Positions 37,857 through 50,825 of a DNA stretch of 64,000 bases are shown piece after piece. The DNA is from Microcebus murinus (Eukaryota > Chordata > Mammalia > Primates > Cheirogaleidae). A program made the translations under genes and the position numbers. Numbering within the stretch: position 1 is the stretch's first letter; each line of letters opens with the position of its first letter. The stretch is from assembly GCF_040939455.1 (NCBI RefSeq), contig NC_134109.1, positions 76,505,001 to 76,569,000 on the forward strand. The letters are read 5' to 3'. The notes beneath the pieces are model-generated. The model worked only from the letters and a program-made list of their open reading frames with translations, was not told the origin of the DNA and ran no database searches.

Positions 37857-39104
37857 ACATAGTTTACCTCAGGCTTCTGAGGGTTGGAGTCAGACTTTTT
37901 AGTCACTGCTTTTTACCCAACAATATGGAAGGCTTTGATATGGTCAAGGCTGATGATCAGATAATAAGCCCATGGTTGTTAGAAAGCAGCTTTCTTTGGT
38001 TATCAGTTGCTAGCCTTCACTTAGGGTTTCTTCTGCCTCTTGGACTCAAATAAAGCAGGCCATCTTTTGGTGAGATAGAGCCCAGTTCATGGCAGTTATG
38101 CCTTTTCTCTTTCTCTACCGATAATGAACATATGTCCCCATTTCTGAGCATCATCTGCCGTTTGGTATTATTCAAGAATCTCCTGGATTGTGTGATGTGT
38201 AAGTGGTGAGACTATGTTTTGCCTGTGCTCATTTCCTTCTCACACATGTTGAATATGGAAAATGAATCATGAATATAGTTTGCATGTCTCATACCCTTCT
38301 CATAAAACAGAAATCTACATGGATACATAATGGCAGTGGTTAACATCCTTTCATTCTCATTTCTAATTGACTCTGGAGGACATATTTTTATAAAAAATTA
38401 AATCCCTCCTGTGAATTCCTTTTATCCATTAACACAGCCAATCATATTCACTTGTGGTTTTTCTGCTCTCTTATATTCTTAGTCTACCTTTAAGATTTGT
38501 GTGAATTCCATTGTCTTGTTTTACTCCCTTTCCTTTCTGAATCACTGACATTGAGATGTTTCTGGTGTTCTACTCACCTTGTTTTCTTACACAGGATTCT
38601 ACCAGGAAATTATCTTGTTAACCCCTTCCTCCTCCTCTTTGTTCCTTTTTGCCATTTCCTTTCTATCTGTTGCTGGCAGCTTTGCTAACTACCACTTCTC
38701 CATGTTAAATTTAGTCTTATTGCATCCCTGGTATCTTACTCCAAGTGGTCATAAGCCAAAAAAATAAAGCCAAATATCTTTATTTAGTATTTAGTAAAGC
38801 AGTTTTTTTAGGATTCATAAAGTTCATCAATTTATATAAGTAGAAGGCTAAGTCATCCTTGATGACCAGCTGTGATACCTTAAGAGCATTCCATATTGAT
38901 TAGGAAGGTGATGAAAATAAAGTCATTAGTTGTGTGCTAATAGGCCAGGTATTTAAAACCATATTGAGCTTAAAACACTAAACCAAAGTATTTGATTGGT
39001 TCCAATTGCCTTTCGTTGTTTTAATATGAAATGAGGATTTTCACCACTATATATTCCTAATGCAACAAGTTCTAGCAAACTGATCCATCCATAGTAGCAT
39101 AGCT

Positions 39105-39260
39105 AAACAATTAAATTCAGTAGATGTTTAATGATTTCCTTCTGTGTAGAAACAGCATGTTATGTACTTCAGAGAATACAAAGGTGAGCAAAACCTAATC
39201 TTGCCTTCAAGGAATTTAATTGAAACTAATAGGGAACCAAAACATGTACGTAGATCACAA
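39105..39260 (-). repeat. L2 LINE fragment (reverse)
   Basis: 'cagtagatgtttaatgattt', 'aaaggtgagcaaaacctaat' and 'tgccttcaaggaatttaatt' match the reverse L2 3' end. Confidence 0.65.
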
Positions 39261-39261
39261 A

Positions 39262-39430
39262 AATAGCTAACATTGAGCACCAACTATGTTCAAGGCACTG
39301 GTTTAAGCACTTAACATGTATTAACCACTTTAATCTGCATAACAATCCTTTGAGGTAGGTACTAGTATTTTATTACATTTCATATGGGAAAATTGAGGCA
39401 TGAAGAGGACAAGTACCCAGGCCAAGGTAT
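39262..39430 (-). repeat. MIR SINE (reverse orientation)
   Basis: 'gctaacattgagcaccaact', 'aaggcactggtttaagcact', 'ctgcataacaatcctttgag' and 'gaaaattgaggcatgaaga' form a classic reverse MIR 3' half. Confidence 0.88.
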
Positions 39431-39960
39431 TTGAATAGAAGAGTGATGTGATCAGAACTTAACTTTAAGATGGATACTCTAGTAGCAGTGCTTAAATGGG
39501 ACAGAAACAAGAAGTTGGGGATAAGAATACTATTGCTATTATAGTTGTGCATATTGAAATAATCCATTAATTACCAAATTATAGTAGTGGCAGTGGAAGT
39601 GGGAGGGTCAATAGGCTTACAGGGATTATGGACAGAATTTATAGAGTTAGGCAAGTATTGCCAATATTTAATACATCAATAAAAATGATGTTGTGCAAAG
39701 GGGTATGGAACTAAGATACTTTGAGGTTTTATTGTTGGTGATGGTTAAAATAATGATGCTATTAAAGAATTGGGAGTAGAAAATAATGTAGGTTAGTGAT
39801 AACTTCAGTTGGGTTGTTTAAATATGTTCAAAGGCAACTGGGTGGTGGGATAGTAGTCCAAGTGATGGACCAGAAATGGATTGATTTAGGGATCATCTGC
39901 AGTAGAAATAGGTGAAGTGGGTTTTTCACAGAGGGAGAGAATAGAGAAATGCCGCTTTTT
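39430..39960 (-). repeat. L2 LINE internal fragment (reverse)
   Basis: 'agagtgatgtgatcagaact', 'agatggatactctagtagc' and 'tagtggcagtggaagtggg' resemble the upstream L2 sequence that normally follows the 39105 piece. A MIR insertion between the two would explain the split. Confidence 0.55.
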
Positions 39961-42606
39961 AGGGACAGGGAGAGAAAGAAAACAACTGTGCTATGCCATC
40001 ATAACAAAGTTTGACAACTGATTAACAATAATTCTCACTTTTACAGCAAATAAAATTATTTCTAAATTTACTAGCTCCCACCCTTCCTCTCCTGCATTTG
40101 AACATTTATAAAATAATTTTAGTTTGGCTGAATTGAGTCTGACTCTTTGGGGTATCGATAGTTAACTTTACATCAGTTTTCACCATGAGGTTTGTGGGTT
40201 TAGAAAGTTGCACCAAAACGTACAAACCTAGGGCTTTTAACAATCACACTTGAAAGAAACCTTGGGAGTTGCATTTGTCAAGCAGCTAGAAAAACCATTC
40301 ATGCATACCCCACATCCAAAGCTCCATAGGCAGCCCAAACAAAGAACTGAAAGGTCATCCTTCTTCCTGTGGTGTGATGGTTTGTTGACGTATTTTGACA
40401 CACCAGCACAATGCTGAAAGGGTCTGACCTTCCTACAACACTGAGGGACTCAGGTTTGGTCAAGATACCTGACACTCACTGCATTTCCCTCCTTGCCTTT
40501 CTTCTCCTTCACAGATAAACACACTCCTCAAACATGAAATGCTGCCTTCAGTACAGAAATATTAAACAATGTAAATGGATATAAATGATTGCTTTCTAAA
40601 TTTCCCCAGCCCCTTTTTTCCCAGTTACCATCAAGCTAAAAATCTTTCTTGGAACTATTAATGGTTTTAATTAAAAAAAAAATTAAATTAGTTTTTCAAA
40701 ATGACAAATGGAAATGGAGATTGTTAATAGCTGGAAAGAGAAAAACTAAACAAATGAGGTCTCTATGCTATATTAAGTTTAATATTGGAATTCATATGTT
40801 TGAGGATTACCTCTGAAGTGCAAGTTTAATGTACGTAAAAGTAAGTCTTAGGTAGCTTTTGAATTGTCTCATAGGTATATCATGTGTTAAGAAGCTGAAG
40901 AGTTAGGTGGAGGCCAGAGAGTTGTCAGGAGAATTTTCTATCATATATAAATTGATGTTCTATATTAGATTTACACACTGCGAAGTGGGGCTTTGACCGG
41001 TTACCCATATTATTTCTTAATTCGGTATCACAGTGGGCTGGAAGATGGGAAGAAAAATGTATACAATTAATGAATTTCTAAAATATAAAAGTAATAACCT
41101 AAATGCCTTTTTAAAAAATACTCTTTTTAATGAGAAACAGCTTTACAGAAAGATTTTTTTTCTGTCTCCACAGCTAGTAAATATAAAATAAATGCAATCA
41201 TATTCTCTAAGCATTTAGGTCATACTTTGCAAAGTGTTGAAAGTTTTATGTATTTGTCATAATATTGGAAAAAGGGGTATTCAGGTATTTCAGTTGTATT
41301 ATTTTCCGAATGTGATAACTGTCTACTAAATGAAATTAAGATACTTCTGTCCAAGATGAGGATTGTAGTGGCATACCTGAAATTAGGACTGAAATTTTGA
41401 AGTACGTATAATAATTGTTTTAACTCTTTGCCTGTTTGGGATGATCACTGAACTTTCCAGTAGCACCGTAGACATCATGCATCTGTGTTTGAGTCATTTC
41501 TGTTTCTATTTTCTCCACCTTTTCAAGTGTTGTCACGTCACTGGAAACCAATGCCCACTACCGACTGAGCACATTCAGCTTCTATCTACATTACCCCCTG
41601 GGCTTCAGCTCCAATTTCCCTGGTATTCCTCATTCAGATCAGACCTCTTAGTTTGTGTGCTATGAGAAGTGACAGCCCCCATCCTGCTCTGGCTGCCCAA
41701 GGCCCTAGTCACACACACTCCACTGTGCCAAAACTCGGCCACCCCTGCACACCCTTCTGTTCAGGATGTTATGTAACTTTTAATTGACATTTATGTCTGA
41801 CATTGTAGATGTACTTCTCATTGTAGAATTTTTATCTACATAGGAATAGTTGAAAACCTCTTTTCATGTAACTATTACATGGATTAATTTTACTTAAAAA
41901 TGACAGATTTTCCTGCTGAAATTTAAGTGGCCAAATCTTTTTTCTTTTTCTAACCATTCTTCTTCTAACACTGTAACCCCCCACCCATCACTAATTGCTT
42001 GAATACACAGCAAATCCATTTGGAATGACAGAGAAGGGGTTAGGTCCTGAGTACAACAAAAACTATAGTAGAACCCAGTGTAAGGCATATTTCTTTAATA
42101 TAGGAAACAGAATTTTTAACGGGGTTTATTAGTGACTTAATGTCTACACACATCTTTCCTCTACATTCACCTCTAGCTACACAGCATAAATTAACCCAAT
42201 TGTTTCTAATATTATGGCATTCTGTATACATCTTTTCCTCAGGAAGTGCACCACAAAGTTCTGTTGTTTTGCCGGGTTTCTGGCCTTCTTTGATAAATTC
42301 TTGGTAAAATTTCTTTCATTGTAAGCAGAAAAATATACATTCTATCAATTATTTAAAATAGCAATAATTCATTATAGTTGATCATAAATGTCAGGAAGCA
42401 AAGACCCAGCTGAAGCATTTTTGTCACTAATCATGCTGTTTTTCTTCTAATTAGTTAATTTACATTTTACAAATTAAGGGTAAAATTCAGACAGAAGATA
42501 ACATCATAGCTTTAACTGACCTATATTTGTATCTGCCAAATTTAAGTTAATTAGAAATGTAGATGCTGTTTGTTTTATCTGTCAGAAAAGCTCATCTTTT
42601 TTTCTT

Positions 42607-42620
42607 AAAAAAAAAAAAAA
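42607..42620 (+). repeat. A14 homopolymer
   Basis: A short poly-A run. No element body precedes it. Confidence 0.9.
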
Positions 42621-43797
42621 GTAGACACACTTTTTTCCCCCTCAGCATTTATCATCTAAATAATAGTCTTGCCAAGATGGCAGCCTCATAATAAACTCTT
42701 TTCAGTGGAGTGATGGGTAATGAAGCTTGCTTGTGAAGGCAGCGAAAAATGTTGTCTGGCCAAATGCATGAATATGATGGCTCCAGAACCAGTGGACTTT
42801 CTCAGTCATCAATCTTTTTAGTAGCCTCTTATACATCTGAATATTTTGATAGATGATCTAATAATTGAGTTATCTATCTTTCTAACTATCAGAGTTGCAT
42901 AAAAATTATTCTCACATGCTACTGAATATTAAATATATTAGGCATCCAGTAAATTTTTCATAAAAGGGCCAAAAGGTGAAAGATTTTTGTTATTCTATAA
43001 ATGCTTCTTAACATATTGAGTGTTAAGCCCTCTGAAATACCCAACTCTTACCTCTCTCTGTGAGAAGCAGGTGTATATTTTTAAAAGAGGACATACCCAT
43101 TATAAAAAGGGCATATAATAGTTACTATGGCAAGTGAAAAGTAGACTTTGGTAAATGTATAGCCACAATTCAGTAGTGTAAAATGGAATGCACTTGCTGA
43201 TCTAACACCAGCGACATATTTAATGTGATACAAACTTTCCATACAAGAAACACAGACAATATGGGTGCTAAGAGTGATCATATGATTTTGATGTACCCAT
43301 CATTTTGAGAGGAAGATGATCCTACCAAAAGGGAAAACAAAGTCACCCAAGTGTTTGCACAAGTAGTTCTTTCCTTTCGTATGGCTTTATACTGTGGTAA
43401 GAAAAAAGTATTTGAGGAGTGAGTTTTGTTGTCATACATCACTCTGTTAAACGCTTATCAACAACAAGTGTGCTTCACTGGGATTGAAAAAGTGGCAAGG
43501 AAAATTGGCAGGAAACAGATCACTTAGAAGTGGGCTTTCTCCAATCTTCCAACCATCCACAGTTCTTCAGAGTGACCTTGCGGTGATGACTTCCCAGTAA
43601 CCAACATTAAAATAGTTCTGCCTTGGAAAAGCAGGCATTTGTTTGCAGGTCTGAAGGGTTACCAATCCTGTGCATCTTGAAAGGCACTCAGATGAGCAGG
43701 GCTTTGTAAATTGGATTTCTATTAGCTAGCCCTGATGATAGCTCTTCATCAGTGGAATGGGAGGTAGTGCTATCAATAGCTCCAGCTCTAAATACCT

Positions 43798-43820
43798 TTC
43801 TTTTTCTTTTCTTTTCTTTT

Positions 43821-43852
<32 letters not shown>
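43798..43852 (+). repeat. (TTTTC)n followed by T30
   Basis: A T-rich tract with C interruptions, then thirty consecutive T. No SINE body is attached on either side, so it is either a solo tail or simple expansion. The minus-strand frame gives poly-Lys and is not a gene. Confidence 0.95.
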
Positions 43853-43854
<2 letters not shown>

Positions 43855-46800
43855 CATCCTTATTTTTTGGTCTCTCTCATCCAAAATGGTGATGAATCCT
43901 AAAATCATCAGAATTAATTATCTTTAAGGTTTTAAACAAACCTTAAAATATGGACAATTATTTTTAAATGCTTTTAAGCATTTGGAGTGAAAATCAGTGA
44001 TACAATGGCCAAAAACAAATATGGTAAAATATGTCTTAAACCTTGCTCTCTGTTTAGTTCTTAACATTGATCGCAGCTCACATGGTGTTACTCATAAAAA
44101 TTTTAAATGATAGACTTTTTTTCTCTTCATATTCTATATTGCAAATACTAATTGAGAAAGATAGTACCAATTGAGGAAATCTCTCTGTGGGTTACATCTG
44201 AGGAACTGTTACTCTCTGGTAGTTGGATCTGTTCTTGGTTTCTAGAATTTTGGATTCTATAATTTGTGGTTGGAGAAAACTGATATTAATGTTATTGTAA
44301 GAGCTATAGCTGAGAATTTTAAACACTAAGACATCTATCTAAAATTATACATTTAAAACCATTTGAAATGTCCATATTGGGGAGGTTTTAGGGGAGGGAA
44401 TAGTCTTTTCTTAAAGTAGCAAACATCTGTGTTCTTTCTAGCCTGTCTTTTGATTAGCATGGCCTCATCCATCACTGGTCTTTGATATGAACACCAAGAA
44501 GTCATGTCCTTTTGTTTTAAATGATAAATATGCCTTTGTCATGAATACTCATAGGCAACCCAGGATTTACATCTGAATTGTCAAAGTGTAACTGCCCAGC
44601 TCCTGTGATGAGTGACATTATTAGTGAAATAAAGAAGTTTTTAATTTGTCATAGATAGGCCTTAGATGGTGACATTATGAGACTATGTGGGTTGTGATGC
44701 TAGAAAAAGTTGTCCTTCCCCCACTATTTTTCTAAGATTTGTCATTTATCAACAAGGGGCATTCTGCCGCGGGAGGTTCTCTGTGAACATTTTTACTTTA
44801 GTACTGTAAGTCTGTCTCTTTAGGTTTTATTATTTAGGCTTGATGGCTGGTAGTTCTTATCAAAACTAATGCTATTTGAAGTAGCAGGCTTCTGGTGGTC
44901 AAACAACTAGAATCAAGATTTGTTCTGTCTATTATTATCAAAGACAGTTCTTCCTTCAACTTTAGCTTTATTTCAAGGTCTATGTCAATTATATTTTATA
45001 AATAAGTTGATTTGATATCTTTGTCTTCACAAACCCACATCTACTCGCATGTGTTTATGTATGTGCTCTTTATGTAAATGCATTGACCTACATATATCTA
45101 CCTATACAATTTCACATTAATTATCAAAACCTTCAGACTGTCAGGTTTAACTGTTGAATTTGACTCCTACAGTAAGAAATTAGGACCATTAAAATTAAAA
45201 ATATTTTGAAAATATCGATCTTCTCTTGTCCATAGTATAAAAGAAGATTGTGGCTTGCATATATTTGCCTTATTTATTTCTACACTATGAATAGACCAGT
45301 ATTTTGATTATTTTAAAGTTTCATCTTGTGATAAATGTTTAGAATGTTTCCTGTTAGTAATATGTAGTTTATTCTAATTTTACGTATACAAAGTATTCTA
45401 TGAAGATTCAAAATTTTAACAATTAGTAACTTCAACAGAAATTGCATTACCTTTTACAAGCTTTGTTTTTATAATTTCAGCACAACTATTTTAAAAGAAA
45501 GCGGAATAAGAATCTTCATTTTCTCTTTTTTTAACTGAATTGATTGGTTGAATTAAGCAAAACAACTTTTAATTTAGAATATTGGGAATTTACATGAAAG
45601 TTAAGCTATATATTTTAGTTTCAATATCTCTTCATAAAAATCACAAAAATGGTTTCATCATTAGAGAAGCCTTACTCAATTTATATTTTGTTTTGGGGCA
45701 TATTCCTTACCTCACAAATGTATTAATCTTGGATTTTCTGTTTTGATTGCCTCAAAACTGAAGTTTAGCAGTCATTTTTTGAACAATATTTCTTGACTGC
45801 CAAAAACATTTAGGCAAAAAATTATATTTGATTAGAAAGTAACCCCTATCACCCAGGCTTTTTCTTTCTAATTCTTTTTTAATTTCTTAGCATGATTTCC
45901 TAGACCACCTGCTTCATGGACAATGAAGTCTTGTTAATATTTATTTCCCAAGAAAAAATAAATGCCTAGCAACTCGAAAATCCAACCCCTTACATTAATT
46001 GAGATTTTTGTACTGTAATGTAAGTGTCTGAGTTTTTGAGACCCTAAGGCTTTCCCCCAACTTGAAGACAATGATGCCAGTGAGCTTCTGTCCAGAGTTA
46101 ATCAGCTGCAGAATTTGTAAACTGCACATGTGTCAAAGTTGAAAATGTTAGCACTCTAATAGAAGCTTGAAAAGGTTAGATCTGATAAAAGCCGTCAGCA
46201 GTTAAAGAAAGTGATTTATGGGAATGTAATGACACAAAATGCCTCATTTATCACTCATATATAGATAGGTTAAGGTTCCTGTGTCATACTTTTAAAAACT
46301 TGACCACTTCGAATTGTCAAAATAGGTACTTAATTGCCCTTCATCCTTTTCATTTTGAATTTATTTCATTTAAGATTGGTAATTTCATCTACGATTACTT
46401 TACTGTCGTTCACTTCATATGGTTCCGTTTAAAGTCATTCATATTTTGGATTTTCAAGAACTGTGTCACTGATCTTTTTGAAGTTTTATTAGCTAAAGCT
46501 GTGGCGAAGAAATACCAAGCCAATCTTACATGCTAATTTACATTTTTATTTAACACAAATACCATGAAGATATGTTAAAGTTTCATTTTCTCTTTTCCTG
46601 ACATAGCATTTTATGATCCTCTACATTTTCTATATATCTGCCTTAAAAAGTGCATGGCAAGATGTTTTAAAAGACAGAGCCATCAACTAGTTTACCATCC
46701 AAATAGCTCAACTTAATATTTAAGCCCCACACGAATTAAATTTAATGAAAAACCACCTGCCTGATTAAATGATCCTAAAAAAAAAAGGATAAAAACAAAA

Positions 46801-49386
46801 GTTAAGAGACATGCCAAATTGTATGCCTTTCCGAGAATGATTAAAAAACATTCCTCAATTATTTCTTTATAGATTCTAAAAAAGACATTTATTAACTTGG
46901 AATTGCTAAACATTTATTGGCTTATCTCATATTGTTTAGTTTATGCATATTTAACACTAAGTAAATAAAAACTATTTGACAAACTGCAATATATCAAAAG
47001 TAATGTCGTAAAACACAAAGTTGTATGAATGATTATTACAATTTTAGACTCTTTAACATGAAGGGTAGATGTGTTTAAGGGCTTCTTGAAAATTATTCAG
47101 ATCATTAGGTAGGCAGAAGTGTCTCAGGATTTCCCTTGGCCTCTGTGTAGCCAAAAAATAAATTTGAAAATTTTGGCAGGTTTCAGTTTGTCAGCCAGTA
47201 TTGCACTTTCTTCAGCAGTGACATTACAGGTTCAATTTAAAAAGAAATCAGAGCAGTTTCTTCAATGAGACAAAGGCATGAAAATTAACAGGGGAGGGAA
47301 AGAAAGAAACTTAAGAGACATCATAACCAAATGCATTTGACCTTATTGCACCTTGATTCCATCAAATAGACTACAAAAAATACATTTTTGAGATAGTCAT
47401 TGAAAGTTGAATGTGAATTGTTATGAATTCTTAACACCCAGAAATTATTGTTAATTTTGTTAGGCATGACAATGCCATTGTAGCATTATGTATGAAATTA
47501 TGTTATATAAGAAAATGTCCTTTCTTTTCAGACATACATACAAAAATATGTAAGGATAGTATGACTTGGTACCTGGGATTTTTCTTTAAATATTTCAGCA
47601 AAATAAATATATAAGTTGAGAGAGAAAGATTAAAAGGGAGAGATATATTATCTGCAAGATGCATATTTAGGGTGAGGTATCTGTGCTTTTTTTACATACA
47701 TTTAAAAATTTTTGCAAAAAAATAAAAATGTCAGAGGAATTATCCAAAAGTATTATTTTTAATATAAAATTATAACATCTTATATTTTCTAATATTTTCT
47801 TACTGCCAATCTAAGTTTTAAAATCATAAGGTATAATCTAAAAATGTTTTTTAAAAAATCTACAAGGTTTATCCAGAAAGTCATCTAATTACTACTAAAT
47901 TCAATTACAACATTTTAACTCAATAGCAAACCCAGTATCTTTTCATATATAGGAAATGGCTAAAAAATTGTAAACATTTATTCAAAATGTGACAGAAATC
48001 CATTAGCACACTTCTTTGTGCTCTGAAAAATGTTTAAATAGCAGCACAAATCATTTTTTATTTAAAATGATTGTTGATGTATTATATAATTTCAGTCTTA
48101 TATTCCTGAGAATTTTTAAAAGTTTAAAAATCTTATATTTTAAGCTTTGTTCTTTAATCATTGTTTATAAAAGCATTTTCTTGAATTGCAGATATAGTTT
48201 TCCAACTTAAGGAATATTAAACTAAATGTATTTCTTTCTAAATGCATCTTTGTTTGGAAATAATATATATAAATTTAAATGAAAATCTTAATTTTTGTGT
48301 CATTTTATAATAAAAATCTGCATTTACTTGTCTCTTTAAACACATTTACAATATTTTTATCTTTAAGCAACAACAAAAAATCTGAAAATCTCAGACTCTC
48401 AAAATATATATTGATTAGAAAAAATGTGTTCCTAATATGAATTTATCATTTACCTGACTTGTATTAAAGGATGGTTAACCAAATTTTTTTTGTGGATCAT
48501 TTACATATATTAAGGCAACACCAGAAGACCCACTTCAATTTAACCTTCCAGAAATTAATCATTTTATTTGAAAGAGTTTTGTTATTTTTTCAAATCCATG
48601 ATTAGGAAAAATTCATATCATATGTGTTTGTATAATCATAGGAGTCAAAATTGCCTTGATCTATGAATCTCAGTAGTTTGGTCTTGTAACAAGTATGAGG
48701 AAATGTATTAAAATGCCTTAATTACTGAGCAAGAAGAAGAGAAAGCATAGTCTTTTCGTATATGATCTTTCAATTGTTCACCAAAGGATAAAGAAAGCAT
48801 TCAAGCGTGGTTTCAAGAACTGTCAGCAATATGAAAATGCAAGATACTTTGTAGAGCCTTAAAGACCTTTCTGGGAAATTAGATTTAATTAAAAAGTAAA
48901 ATAGACTTTTCATTTCAAAGAAATCTTTTAAATGTTATAAAATTTTGTAATGTTAATATATTAATAAGGGTATTATCTTCTTATCCCAGATGAGAAAAAG
49001 TCATGCATGAAGCTGTTGTATTTGATTCACACAACAGTGGATCTTATAAATATTTTTCTTTAGGTTTGATTTAAGAATGAGAATTATAATGCACTGAAGT
49101 ATATAACAATTTTAAAAGGCCTTCTCTTTCTGATTCATATACTCTGATTCAATCTCACATAAAAAGTCGGAACATCTGCAGTAGTTTTTCCCACTACTAA
49201 AAGAGTTTTCTTTACCCAAATTAAAGTTTTAAAGTGTCAGAAAAATCAGTGTATGCACTGTTTATTTCAATTAACATGTTCATATATGCGTTGTTCCCCA
49301 TTAGAGCAATGTTAATATTCCACAGTCAGGTATAAGAATTCCAGAGAAACTTTGTTCCTCCCCTAGTTACTTTGACTTTCATATTT

Positions 49387-49404
49387 AAAAAAAAAAAAAA
49401 AAAA
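49387..49404 (+). repeat. A18 homopolymer
   Basis: Poly-A run in otherwise unique sequence. No retrotransposed body was recognised upstream. Confidence 0.92.
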
Positions 49405-49803
49405 GCTCATTTATTTTCCACTGAGTTCAATCAGAAAGCCTAATTAACAGTATGTCTCCAAGTTGCATTAAACTAGAGAAGGTTAACCTGACTATGTGAT
49501 AAGTAGCTGTTTATAAATAACTCAGAGCTTACATCTTCACTTCAGCCTGCTCTGACTGCGTGCAGGTTTGGGGAGCCAGTCTGCCCCTATCCAAGCAGGC
49601 AAACATCAGTATTTATTGGCTACTTCCAAGCACCAAATATATTCATGCCTAAATTGTCTTTGTTTTAGGACACTTCATTCACAGACAAATCAATCTCAGA
49701 AGAGTCGTGTATTTAAGTAATTACTCATTCATTGAAAAACAGTTTCTGGGCCAGTGTTGCTATTTTTCCAGCTAGTCAATAATCAATGTATTCACTGTTC
49801 AAC

Positions 49804-49824
49804 ATAAATAAATAAATAAATAAA
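49804..49824 (+). repeat. (AAAT)n tetranucleotide repeat
   Basis: About five AAAT units. Confidence 0.9.
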
Positions 49825-50269
49825 GATAAATTTGGCAGGGTATCTAAAGGCCCTATTAAAATCTCCAGTGCCTACACTTCTATTTAAAATGACACTAGGG
49901 AACAATAGATACATAATACAGTGACTTGTTTCCAGTTTAGCTGCAATAGAGTTGTAACCACTAAAAATGTCTGCTCTATATTACCATTAACTTGAGTTTC
50001 TCAGCTTAAATTACTATTCTACAAAAGATACTGCAAACTACTTTGTTCCTAAATAGTCATGCAGTAGATTGAGTAATACTTGAAGATTTGTTGTATTTTG
50101 ACTGTAGGAAAAATAATGCCTCTGTGTGATAATGAGTATATGATTTGCATGTGTGTTGTATAATTTACAATATACATATGCATTCATCATGTTATTCTTT
50201 TCAATATGATGAATTATGTCAGTTTATTGCATATGTCTGCATGTACCTCATCTCTTAATTAAGGCATTA

Positions 50270-50825
50270 ATCACTAAAATTACCAAAGATACGTTGTTTT
50301 ACTGTACTTTTAAAATTTAACGTTGATCTTTGCATAGTAATACACATATTATTTCTAATTGGTAGACTATACTGAGACATTTTACATAAGGATATCCATA
50401 TTATGATTCTATCATATCAATTATTTTAAAAATGCTTAGATTAATATGTACTTACAACATACTTTTTAACCATTTTAAATCATTTTTATTTGAGATTAAT
50501 TTCCTAAATCACCAAAATTACCAAAGACATACATAGTGCATATATATGCATATTATACAATCAATCAAATCTTTAAAATTTGAAAGACTATATATATAGC
50601 TTTATTGTGCTTTTAAAATTTAAAGTTGGTCTTTGCACAGTCATACACATTATTTCTAATTGGTAGACTGTAAGACGTGTTAAGTGAAGATTCCATGTTA
50701 TGCTCCTATCATATCAATTTTAGAAATGTTATCTTAATATATACTTGCCACACACTGTAATAATTATGTTCTTTAATAATTATATTTTTCATTTGGGATT
50801 AATTCTGTTTGAGGTTGATTTCCTA
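50270..50825 (+). repeat. Diverged tandem duplication (two copies)
   Basis: Copy 1 (50270-50507) and copy 2 (50508-50825) share ordered blocks. These are 'aaaattaccaaaga', 'gcttttaaaatttaa' (gta in copy 1), 'ttggtctttgca' (gatc in copy 1), 'atttctaattggtagact', 'ctatcatatcaatt' and a closing 'gatttccta' (taattt in copy 1). The copies abut exactly. Copy 2 carries about 60 extra AT-rich bases near 50530-50590. Shared sequence looks roughly three-quarters identical by eye, which makes this an old event. Confidence 0.8.

Larger units (their letters stand above)
44200..50260. other. Repeat-poor AT-rich intron block, candidate conserved noncoding DNA
   Basis: About 6 kb in which I recognise no Alu, MIR, L2, L1 or LTR sequence except short homopolymers such as A18 at 49387-49404. 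Homeodomain-type cores such as ATTA and TAAT are frequent, but that is expected of AT-rich DNA. In human the neighbouring gene is MEIS2, whose locus is known for long-range conserved enhancers. Assigning such elements here is inference only. Confidence 0.35.
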
